Origin: Erginobacter sp964465735
GTDB lineage: Bacteria; Auribacterota; Erginobacteria; Erginobacterales; Erginobacteraceae
Assembly: GCA_964465735.1 (NCBI GenBank)
Contig: CAYXKT010000015.1
Location: 1-33,034, forward strand
Direction of reading: 5' to 3'
DNA length: 33,034 nt
The position numbers and the translations under genes are program-made. Below are positions 8,585-15,270 of this stretch, piece after piece. Below the pieces are notes generated by a model. The model worked only from the letters and a program-made list of their open reading frames with translations. It made no database searches and had not been told where the DNA came from. The stretch's first letter is position 1. The number at the start of each line of letters is the position of its first letter.

Positions 8585-8670
8585 AGTCCTGTTAAAAAAA
8601 TAACCACAGAGAACACAGAGAGTACTGAAATAAAAGGGATGAAATCAAATGACTCTTTCTCCTCCTCAAT
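8585..8670. repeat. 86-bp dispersed repeat (AACCACAGAGAACACAG family), copy 1
   Basis: This stretch aligns along its whole length with 19565-19651, with about ten differences. The shared core is AACCACAGAGAACACAG, followed by similar ACTGAAATA, GGGAT, AAATCAAA and GACTCTTTCTCC blocks. It separates the solute-binding-protein gene from the nuclease gene. It is followed at 8676-8710 by five heptamers of the form CTTACCG/CTCACTG. No coding potential is evident. Confidence 0.75.
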
Positions 8671-8675
8671 TTTTA

Positions 8676-8712
8676 ACCGCTTACCGCTTACCGCTCACTG
8701 CTCACTGCTTAC
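8676..8712. repeat. heptamer array CTTACCG/CTCACTG
   Basis: Five consecutive heptamers, CTTACCG-CTTACCG-CTCACTG-CTCACTG-CTTACCG, run into the last codons of the nuclease gene (stop at 8702). The short-tandem-heptamer style is also found at 10566-10600. Confidence 0.7.
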
Positions 8713-9667
8713 CGTCTCCCCCCACCCCCCAGCAGATCTCCTGGAATTCACAGTACCGGCAGAAAGCCCGGTTCTCCTGGAGGGGGAAATGATCCTCTCC
8801 CCGAGGAATATTATTCTCCGGGTCCCGCAGACAGGCGGACATCGCCGCCATATCCTCTCGGATCAGCTCCTCGACCCGATCCACATCCTCCCGCCCGATC
8901 GGAAACCGCCTTTCTTCCCCGCTCTCGGTATAAAATAATACTCCCTCAATTTCCCGATCCCCGGTACCCAGCGCCTGAGCGGCCCAGGCGGCGGCAGCCT
9001 CGACCTGGATCCGGTCGGCCTCTTTTTCCTTTCCGGTCTTCCAATCGACAATCACCACCCGCTCCCCTTCCTGGATCACCAGGTCGGGAACGGAGATTGC
9101 CTGATAGGGAGAGACCTCGAAGATTATCTCTTCGGAGAAACTCTCCCCCACCGGATCAATCCAGAGATAGTCACCGGCCGACAATGAACAGATCCGGGAA
9201 TAGAGTAAAGATCCCCGGACTGTCGTAAACGCGGACCGCGCCTTCTCGGCATATTCCCGGAGGCGATCAACGGAGGGGATCCGGTCGTAATAAATCTCAA
9301 AGAGCGGAGGATACTTTTTCGGGTTCTCCCGCCAGAGTTCCTTCCGGGCATTCATCCAAACAGTCCGCATCAGATCAACTGCCCGCTCCGGTTCCATCTC
9401 CCGGTTTACCTCAAACTTCCGAGCGCGAAAATGCCGCGAGAGAATCTCGTGGACCGCGGAGCCGACCAGGATCGGCATCGAAAACATCTTTCCCAGCCGG
9501 TAGGCCAACCGGGAAAGTTCATCCGCCTCCGGTTTCCACCCTCCCCAGTGCCGATAATATCTCAGGTAATACTTCCGCCGGCAGTCGTTAAAGACCCCGG
9601 CCCGGCTCTTTGACCAGCGAAATTGATTGGTGATTTTTCTGATTTTATCTGCCGCCTTTCCCGGCAT
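8702..9667 (-). CDS. Fe-S PD-(D/E)XK nuclease (RecB/Cas4-like)
   Basis: RecB-family exonuclease-like protein of 321 aa. The nuclease core is complete: His73 (VGSAVHEIL), Asp195 (SVPDLVI), Asp208-Trp-Lys210 (VIVDWKTGKE) and Gln221 (RIQVEAAAAWA). One N-terminal cysteine (Cys29, FNDCRRKYYLRYY) and a C-terminal trio (Cys303-x2-Cys306-x5-Cys312) form the [4Fe-4S] staple known from AddB and Cas4. No cas genes, helicase or CRISPR array accompany it, so it is best called a stand-alone PD-(D/E)XK protein, probably for DNA repair. The start ATG 9667 has no convincing Shine-Dalgarno, so the N-terminus is uncertain. Confidence 0.85.
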   Translation of the reverse strand: MPGKAADKIRKITNQFRWSKSRAGVFNDCRRKYYLRYYRHWGGWKPEADELSRLAYRLGKMFSMPILVGSAVHEILSRHFRARKFEVNREMEPERAVDLMRTVWMNARKELWRENPKKYPPLFEIYYDRIPSVDRLREYAEKARSAFTTVRGSLLYSRICSLSAGDYLWIDPVGESFSEEIIFEVSPYQAISVPDLVIQEGERVVIVDWKTGKEKEADRIQVEAAAAWAAQALGTGDREIEGVLFYTESGEERRFPIGREDVDRVEELIREDMAAMSACLRDPENNIPRGEDHFPLQENRAFCRYCEFQEICWGVGGDGKQ

Positions 9668-10103
9668 CAGCCGGCTGATTTTTTCTCGATATACAAAACA
9701 TTCCTGGAGTAACCAGTCTCCCTTTTAATGGTCGGTCGACCGCAGAGTTGGAAAGAAAGATATAGACCCCTTGAGGTTCACAGTTTACACGGCATAACTC
9801 GACAGTCAAGGAGAATCGGGCCAGGAATCGAGCCGGGAAGAAGGGGATGGATTGGCGCGCCGACCGACTTTTGCCGCTGTCCGACAAATGCCAGGTTGTC
9901 ACCGCGAGGGAACCTGACAGCCTTTTTGACCGATGAAGCGACTTCGACTGCCGGACGGCGGAGCTTACTGCTCAACCGGTTGATATCGCTTCTTTCGACC
10001 AGTCGGAGATCGCCAGGGTAAAAAGCCGGGGAGATCAGCTATTGTCGGACAGTATCTTTTGACCGTCTCAAATATCGGCGACAGGGTCCGAGTCCGGAGG
10101 CAG
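9668..10103. other. 436-bp gap between rpiB and the nuclease gene
   Basis: No gene is supported here. Short open frames exist on both strands but lack start signals and recognisable protein character. Structures seen are an AGGTT/AACCT inverted repeat within 9892-9914, followed by a CCTTTTT run near 9920, and a TATTGTCGGACAGTAT near-palindrome at 10039-10054. The nuclease promoter probably lies at the left end. Confidence 0.4.
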
Positions 10104-10562
10104 TCAGGACCGGTATTTATTTTCCAACCGGGTGATCTTTTCCAGCCGTCGGCTGTGTCTCCCCCCGGCAAATTCGCTCTTCAGCCAGGTCTTAACGATT
10201 GGGGCGATCTTTTTTCGGGAGAAGGGAGAGCCGGGCAAAACCAGAATATTAGCGTTATTGTGCTCGACCGAAAGTCGGGCGCTCCGGGGATTGTGGACCA
10301 GGGCGGCCCGGATCCCGGGCATCTTATTGGCGGCAATTGAGATTCCGATCCCGGTCCCGCAGCTCAAGATACCCTTCCGAGTCCGGGATCCGGCCACCGC
10401 CAGCGCCACCTTCTCGGCGAAATCCGGATAATCCACGCTGTCGCGGGAATCGGTCCCCAGATCCTCGACCGGATAGCCCAGTTCTTCCAGCAATTTTTTC
10501 AGGTACTCCTTGAGTCCGAAACCGGCGTGGTCGGAACCAATAACAATAGTGGGCTTTTTCAT
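10104..10562 (-). CDS. rpiB: ribose-5-phosphate isomerase B
   Basis: Interconverts ribulose-5-phosphate and ribose-5-phosphate in the non-oxidative pentose phosphate pathway. The 152-aa protein is the normal size for RpiB/LacAB. It shows the phosphate-binding GSDHAGFGLKEYL start (Asp11, His12), active-site Cys68 in LSCGTGIGISIAANK, and His101 in VEHNNANILVLP. It follows rpe on the same strand after 26 bp, an obvious metabolic pairing: Rpe makes the Ru5P that RpiB isomerises. Confidence 0.95.
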   Translation of the reverse strand: MKKPTIVIGSDHAGFGLKEYLKKLLEELGYPVEDLGTDSRDSVDYPDFAEKVALAVAGSRTRKGILSCGTGIGISIAANKMPGIRAALVHNPRSARLSVEHNNANILVLPGSPFSRKKIAPIVKTWLKSEFAGGRHSRRLEKITRLENKYRS

Positions 10563-10565
10563 AGT

Positions 10566-10600
10566 AATCAGTAATCGGTGATCGGTGATCAGTAATTGGA
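10566..10600. repeat. heptamer array GTAATCA/GTGATCG between rpe and rpiB
   Basis: Five consecutive heptamers, GTAATCA-GTAATCG-GTGATCG-GTGATCA-GTAATTG, fill the whole rpe-rpiB gap. The last codons and stop of rpe (SNY-stop) are read from the array itself. Confidence 0.75.
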
Positions 10601-11269
10601 GAGGGCGGCTTGGAGAGCGGCAATATTCTGCCGGATATCTCCCTGGAAAACCGCGGATCCGGCGATCAGCTCTTCCGCCCCGGCACGGGCCGCTTTCGGC
10701 GCGGTCTCGACGGTGATCCCCCCGTCCACGGCGACGATAATCGGCCGTCCGCTCTCATCGATCATTCGCCGAGTTTGGGCGATCCGTTGCTCGCTGTCGG
10801 GGAGGAAGCTCTGGCCGCCAAAACCGGGCTCGACCGACATCACCAGAACCACGTCAACCAGGGGCAGGGCCCGGGCGATCGCCGCCACCTCAGTCGCCGG
10901 CCGGGTCGAAACTCCAACCCGGAGACCAAGTCGCTTAATCTCTTTGAGCACCCCCACGAAGTCAGCGGCGATTTCCTGATGAATGGTGATCTGGTCCACC
11001 CCGGCCTCGGCAAAGGCGGAGAGGTAGCGTCCCGGCTCCTCAATCATCAAATGAACCCCGAGCCGCAGCCCGGTCACCCGGCGGATCGCCGCGCAGACCA
11101 CCGGTCCAATCGTCAGGTTAGGGACAAAGTGCCCGTCCATCACATCGAGGTGAAGTAACCGACAACCGGCAGCTTCCACCTGCCGGATCTCATCGGCCAA
11201 GTGGGCGAAGTCCGCCGACAACAACGACGGGGCGATCTGCGCCCTTCTCTCTGGCTGATTGCCTCGCAT
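10589..11269 (-). CDS. rpe: ribulose-phosphate 3-epimerase
   Basis: Epimerises ribulose-5-phosphate and xylulose-5-phosphate. Hallmarks of the metal-dependent TIM barrel are IAPSLLSADFAHL, LHLDVMDGHFVPN, VMSVEPGFGGQSF and the C-terminal VDGGI phosphate site. ATG 11269 was chosen (226 aa, the family norm) because a purine-rich AAGGAAGAAGGAAAG stretch precedes it. An in-frame ATG at 11296 would add nine basic residues that overlap this ribosome-binding region. It is upstream of rpiB in a two-gene operon. The C-terminal codons are contributed by a heptamer repeat, which suggests the original stop may have been shifted by repeat insertion. Confidence 0.94.
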   Translation of the reverse strand: MRGNQPERRAQIAPSLLSADFAHLADEIRQVEAAGCRLLHLDVMDGHFVPNLTIGPVVCAAIRRVTGLRLGVHLMIEEPGRYLSAFAEAGVDQITIHQEIAADFVGVLKEIKRLGLRVGVSTRPATEVAAIARALPLVDVVLVMSVEPGFGGQSFLPDSEQRIAQTRRMIDESGRPIIVAVDGGITVETAPKAARAGAEELIAGSAVFQGDIRQNIAALQAALSNY

Positions 11270-11541
11270 ATCTTTCCTTCTTCCTTCTCTCTCCATCGAT
11301 CCCTCAACTTGCAGTGAGATTCCCGGTTTTGCCCGGCGCGCTTCCCGGATGAATCAACGACATTAAGGATAAAATCTGCGGGATATAATTGTCGGTCCAG
11401 AAAAAGATCCGGACAACGGACGAACGCCGAGCGGTTATTCCTATCCTGTAATGTCGGGAGAGATACCATAACTTATTGAATCAGGTCAAGGATATTACCC
11501 GATATCTCCCGGAGCCGAAAAAATTATCGTCACCTAAATTA

Positions 11542-11683
11542 TTGTCCAAACGAAAACCTCGAACCACATAGAATTTGTCCGGGCGAGAAACGGTGTGACC
11601 AGGCAATCTCAGCGCGAACCAAACAGACTGCTTCGCCATCCCTCTTCGCAATAACCTGGTTTTTGGGGGGTTCTTTCAGACAC
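11542..11683 (+). repeat. 140-bp TIR-bounded dispersed repeat, copy B
   Basis: The left end TTGTCCAAACGAAAACC and right end GGTTCTTTCAGACAC are imperfect inverted copies of each other. The interior has the ACATAGAATTTGTC and CAATCTCAGCGC blocks and the GCTTCGCC...CGCAATAACCTGG right half shared with copies at 23480 and 30528. It lies 8 bp from MITE copy 2. A TCACCTAAATT string just to its left (11530-11540) resembles the MITE terminus. Confidence 0.7.
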
Positions 11684-11691
11684 TAATTATG

Positions 11692-11854
11692 ACCTAAATT
11701 GAGCGATTCTATGCGGCGAACTGCACCAATCTTTTGAGTCCGAACGGATATTGAAAATCCTCGCCATATCTCCTGGATATGGCTGCGGTTTTCGCAACCC
11801 GTCGGCCGGCAAAATCTTAGCACATTTCATCCGCAATAATCGCTCAACTTAGGT
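11692..11854 (-). mobile_element. MITE-like hairpin element, copy 2 (inverted)
   Basis: Reverse-complement copy of the element at 14-176, same 163-bp length and identical at 162 positions (GGACTCAAAAG here versus GGACGCAAAAG). It is flanked by ATG at 11689-11691 and 11855-11857, a 3-bp duplication different from the GAC of copy 1. This indicates independent insertion rather than duplication of a larger segment. The near-identity implies recent mobility. It lies in the divergent intergenic region between rpe and the TGS-kinase gene. Confidence 0.82.
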
Positions 11855-11947
11855 ATGAGGATAAACCGGACATTCCTCTTTTGGCTGCCTCAATCGGAAT
11901 AAATTGTTTGGCCAATACCATAACAACTGGTATATTGGAATGTTATG

Positions 11948-11985
11948 AGCCCCGCGAATCTTGGAGTTGGGGCTTTTTCCCTTTT
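11948..11985 (+). terminator. possible intrinsic terminator/attenuator ahead of the kinase gene
   Basis: AGCCCC (11948-11953) and GGGGCT (11969-11974) can form a 6-bp GC-rich stem with a 15-nt loop, followed at once by TTTTTCCCTTTTT. Just upstream, CCAATACCA (11912-11920) faces TGGTATATTGG (11928-11938), a second inverted repeat. No gene on this strand ends nearby, so a terminator 50 bp before the start at 12028 would act on leader RNA. It could also be fortuitous. Confidence 0.35.
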
Positions 11986-12027
11986 TCCCAATCACCTACC
12001 CCCAAGGGGGGGAGTATTAACTAAAGA

Positions 12028-13683
12028 ATGGAAAGAATCTCTGTCGCTATCGCGGGCGAGGAACAGATCTTCCCGGCCGGGGTCTCGGTGGGGGAAGTCC
12101 TGCGGCGCAACCCGGGGACGGAACCCTTTTTGAACCTGGGGGCGGTCCTCCACAATCATCTCCTCGATCCCGAACATCTCCTCGAACACGACTGTCGGCT
12201 GCGGTTGCTCACCTACCGGGACCGGGAAGGCTTCGCCATCTACCGCCGCACCGCTACCCTGGTCCTGATTGAAGCGGTCCGGAGAGCCTTGCCTGACCAT
12301 CGGCTGATGATCGGGCAGTCGATGGAGAACGGCTACTACTTCGACTTGAAACCGGCCGGAGATAATCTGGAAGAGATTATCGAGCAAATCCGTCAGGCAT
12401 TCTTTGGAATTGTCCACGAAAACCTCCCCCTGGCCAAATGCTACATCTCCTACCAGGAAGCCCAGGATTACTTCCAGGACCAAGGACTGATGGACAAGAT
12501 CAGTCTGCTGGAGTTTTACCGCTCGCCGGTGGTCAGTCTGATCGGCTGCGGCAAGACCCGGGAATTCTACCAGGGGCCGCTCGCCCCCCGGACCGGTCAG
12601 GTCACCATCATCGCCATCGAACCCTACCGATCCGGCCTGATCCTCCGCTTCCCCACCTGGGAGAAACCGGAGACCATCCTCCCCATCCGGCGGGAAGAAA
12701 AACTCTTCGCTGTATTTCAGGAGACCCAGGACTGGAACCGGATCCTCTCAGTGGAGAACGTCGGCCAGTTAAAAAAGCTCTGCGTCACCGGAAAGATCCG
12801 CGAACTGATTATGATCGCCGAGTCCCTCCACGCCAAAAAGATCGCCGGTCTGGCTGACGAGATCACCAGAAGACGGAAAGAAGTCAAGCTGATCCTGATT
12901 GCCGGACCCTCGGGGGCCGGAAAAACCACCTTCGCCAAACGGCTCTCGATCGAACTCCGGGTCAATGGTCTAAATCCGGCCATCCTCTCGATGGACAATT
13001 ATTTCAAGGACCGCGCGGCCACCCCGGCGGACTGTAACGGCGATCCCGATTTCGAATCTCTGAAAGCGATCGACCTCGAACTCTTCAGCCGGCACCTGGA
13101 AAAGCTGGTTGACGGAGGACCGGTTGAGGCGCCCCGATTTGACTTTAAGAAGGGGGTTCGCCGGGAAACGACCATCCCCCTGCATCTGACTGAAGGGCGC
13201 ATCCTCCTGATCGAAGGTATCCACTGCCTGAACGGTCTGGTAACGGACCGGGTGGCGGACCGGAACAAATACCTGATCTATATCAACGCCCTGACCCAAC
13301 TCCGGCTCGACAACCATACCCGGATCTTTACCTCGGATACCCGGCTGCTGCGGAGAATCGTCCGCGACCGGATCTTCCGGGGTTGGTCGGCGCTCGACAC
13401 CATCCGCCGCTGGCCCTCGGTCAGGCGAGGGGAACGGTTAAATATATTTCCCTACCAGGAAAACGCCGACGCTATCTTCAACTCGGCCCTGATTTACGAA
13501 CACGCGGTACTGAAGAACTATGCCGAACTGGCCCTGCTGGATATGACCCCCGACCAACCGGAGTATGTCGAGGTGGAACGGCTATTAGCCTTCCTCTCCT
13601 GGTTTGCCCCCATCCCGGAACGGGATGTCCCCTACACCTCGATCCTCCGCGAGTTCATCGGAGAAAGCTTCTTTAATTACTAA
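12028..13683 (+). CDS. TGS/ThrRS-N-like domain fused to uridine-kinase-family kinase
   Basis: A 551-aa nucleoside-kinase-family protein of the type found in Thermotogae and Clostridia. Residues 1-65 resemble a TGS domain. Residues about 70-250 resemble the ThrRS second additional domain (GQSMENGYYFD region, but TGCGKT-like ligands altered to SLIGCGKTREFYQGPL). The C-terminal half is a uridine kinase/phosphoribulokinase P-loop domain with Walker A GPSGAGKTT at 293-301, a SMDNYFKDR segment and LIEGIHCLN (Walker B region). The substrate is probably a nucleoside such as uridine, but this is inferred. Start ATG 12028 follows AAAG only weakly. It stands alone, flanked by repeats. Confidence 0.82.
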   Translation: MERISVAIAGEEQIFPAGVSVGEVLRRNPGTEPFLNLGAVLHNHLLDPEHLLEHDCRLRLLTYRDREGFAIYRRTATLVLIEAVRRALPDHRLMIGQSMENGYYFDLKPAGDNLEEIIEQIRQAFFGIVHENLPLAKCYISYQEAQDYFQDQGLMDKISLLEFYRSPVVSLIGCGKTREFYQGPLAPRTGQVTIIAIEPYRSGLILRFPTWEKPETILPIRREEKLFAVFQETQDWNRILSVENVGQLKKLCVTGKIRELIMIAESLHAKKIAGLADEITRRRKEVKLILIAGPSGAGKTTFAKRLSIELRVNGLNPAILSMDNYFKDRAATPADCNGDPDFESLKAIDLELFSRHLEKLVDGGPVEAPRFDFKKGVRRETTIPLHLTEGRILLIEGIHCLNGLVTDRVADRNKYLIYINALTQLRLDNHTRIFTSDTRLLRRIVRDRIFRGWSALDTIRRWPSVRRGERLNIFPYQENADAIFNSALIYEHAVLKNYAELALLDMTPDQPEYVEVERLLAFLSWFAPIPERDVPYTSILREFIGESFFNY

Positions 13684-13734
13684 AAGCTTACGGCATCACC
13701 TGAAATAATCGCAATCGGGATTAAGCAGCCCGAA

Positions 13735-14014
13735 CAATTCGCGAAGATTCGCGCGATTAGCGGTTAAAAAAAGGGTCCGAGGGGGGGGATGAATTAGTGA
13801 TAATTAGTGTAATTAGTGGATAAAAAAGGGGCCGAGGCGGGGGGAAAACCGATAGCGATAGCGATCCCGATTGCGATTCACCCAAAAAAACAATTCGCGA
13901 AGATTCGCGCGATTAGCGGTTAAAAAAGGGTCCGAGGGGGGGGATGAATTAGTGATAATTAGTGTAATTAGTGGACAAAAAAGGGGCCGAGGCGGGGGAA
14001 AATCCGATAGCGAT
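13735..14014. repeat. tandem duplication of a 156-bp composite repeat
   Basis: Copy 1 starts at 13735 and copy 2 at 13891, nearly identical until about 14014. Each unit strings together sub-repeats: ATTCGCGAAGATTCGCGCG (9-10-mers), AATTAGTGATAATTAGTGT (9-10-mers), G-rich spacers after AAAAAAGGGGCCGAGG, and GATAGCGATAGCGATCCC hexamers (13848-13878). A partial third start, ATTCGCAGAAATTCGTGG, occurs at 14021-14038. The whole 399-bp gap between the kinase and hexokinase genes is repeat with no open frame of its own. Confidence 0.85.
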
Positions 14015-14082
14015 TAATCCATTCGCAGAAATTCGTGGTTAAAATAGGGGCTGGGGGGGATACCAAGAATCAAGGAGTGCGC

Positions 14083-15270
14083 TTGAGATCCGATCTTTCC
14101 AGTTTAAAACTAGATCTCTCCGACTTAAAAGAGATCCGTTCGGCGATGGCGGAGAAGATCCGCCGGGGACTGGCTTCCGGCCGGGGGGAGATCGCCGCCC
14201 TCCCCACCTTTCTCTTTCCCCCACAGCCGAAACAGGATAACCAGGCGCTGGTAATCGACCTCGGCGGAACCAATCTCCGGGCGGCGGTGGTCGAAATCTC
14301 CTCCAGCGGTGGCGTCCGGTTCTCCCGGCCGCCAACGATCCGTCCGCTGGAATTAGAATGGGAATCGGCTGAAGACTTTTTCGCCGTCCAGGCCGAACTG
14401 GCCCTGTCTTTGAAACCGCCCGACAACCTCCCGCTCGGTTACTGTTTCTCCTACCCTTCGCGAGCCCTCCCCGGCGGTGATGCCATCCACCTCCAGTGGA
14501 ATAAGGAACTGCGGGTCCCCGGGGTGATCGGCAAGAGACTGGGGAATCTGCTCCGGGAGTCCCTGGCCGCGCGGGGCTACACCGTATCCCGAGTCCGGGT
14601 CCTCAACGATACCGCCGCCGCCCTGCTGGGCGCCGACCTCGCCTACCGCCGGCCAGGCGGATTCGCCTCCTTGATCGGGCTGATCGTCGGGACCGGGACC
14701 AACCTGTCCGCCTACTTTTCAACTTCGCAGCTGGGCCGGCGGATCCCGGCCGAACTCCGGGGGATGGAACCGATGGCGGTCAACCTGGAATCGGGGAACT
14801 TTCACCCCCCGCACCTCTCTGGTTTCGACGGAGAACTCGACGCTGGACGAGACGATGCCGGTGAGCAACGGCTGGAGAAGGCGGTCTCGGGGAGGTTCCT
14901 CCCTCAGCTGTTCAGTTATATCCGGGAAGGCCGGACCTCCCCCCCCTACCCCGAGACCCGAGAGATCTTCCGGTTGGCCCGGACCCCCGGAGAGGAAGGC
15001 GCCGAAACCGCCCGCCTGCTGGTGAATCGTTCCGCCGATCTGGTGGCCGGGACCCTGGCCGGACTGATCGATACCCTGGAGACCAGAGGCAAAATCGGGA
15101 TCCTGACCGAGGGCGGAGTGATCAATAATAACCCCGATTACCGGGAGCGGACCCGCCGCCGCCTGGCCAAACTGCTGGGCGACACCCCTGACCAGCCAAA
15201 CCAATTCGAACTGCTCCAACTGGAAAACGTTAACCTGATAGGAGCGGCCGCCGCCGCCGGACAAATATGA
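14083..15270 (+). CDS. eukaryote-type hexokinase
   Basis: ATP-dependent hexose kinase of the eukaryotic hexokinase family (two ASKHA lobes) rather than the bacterial Glk/ROK families. Motifs in order: phosphate-1 IDLGGTNLRA, sugar-binding SYPSRALPGGDAI with QWNKEL (compare WTKGF), the LNDTAAALL loop with catalytic Asp176, phosphate-2 GTGTN (203-207), an NLESGNF segment like the NxEWGxF of relatives, and TEGGVINNN. A TTG start at 14083 is preferred because AAGGAG lies 5 bp upstream. The longer frame from GTG 14035 begins inside the repeat array. The protein is 395 aa, somewhat short for the family. Its stop overlaps the next gene by 4 bp (ATGA). Confidence 0.85.
   Translation: MRSDLSSLKLDLSDLKEIRSAMAEKIRRGLASGRGEIAALPTFLFPPQPKQDNQALVIDLGGTNLRAAVVEISSSGGVRFSRPPTIRPLELEWESAEDFFAVQAELALSLKPPDNLPLGYCFSYPSRALPGGDAIHLQWNKELRVPGVIGKRLGNLLRESLAARGYTVSRVRVLNDTAAALLGADLAYRRPGGFASLIGLIVGTGTNLSAYFSTSQLGRRIPAELRGMEPMAVNLESGNFHPPHLSGFDGELDAGRDDAGEQRLEKAVSGRFLPQLFSYIREGRTSPPYPETREIFRLARTPGEEGAETARLLVNRSADLVAGTLAGLIDTLETRGKIGILTEGGVINNNPDYRERTRRRLAKLLGDTPDQPNQFELLQLENVNLIGAAAAAGQI

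Noticed and set aside
8702..9667. cas4 gene
   Set aside because: The motifs fit, but the length, the long insertion and the lack of any CRISPR-Cas context do not support a Cas4 call.
9645..9902. 85-aa minus-strand gene upstream of the nuclease
   Set aside because: It would overlap the nuclease start in another frame, lacks a ribosome-binding site and shows no recognisable protein character.
11400..11520. sigma70 promoter for rpe
   Set aside because: TTGACC occurs on the minus strand, but no acceptable -10 box lies at 16-18 bp; other candidates were no better than chance.
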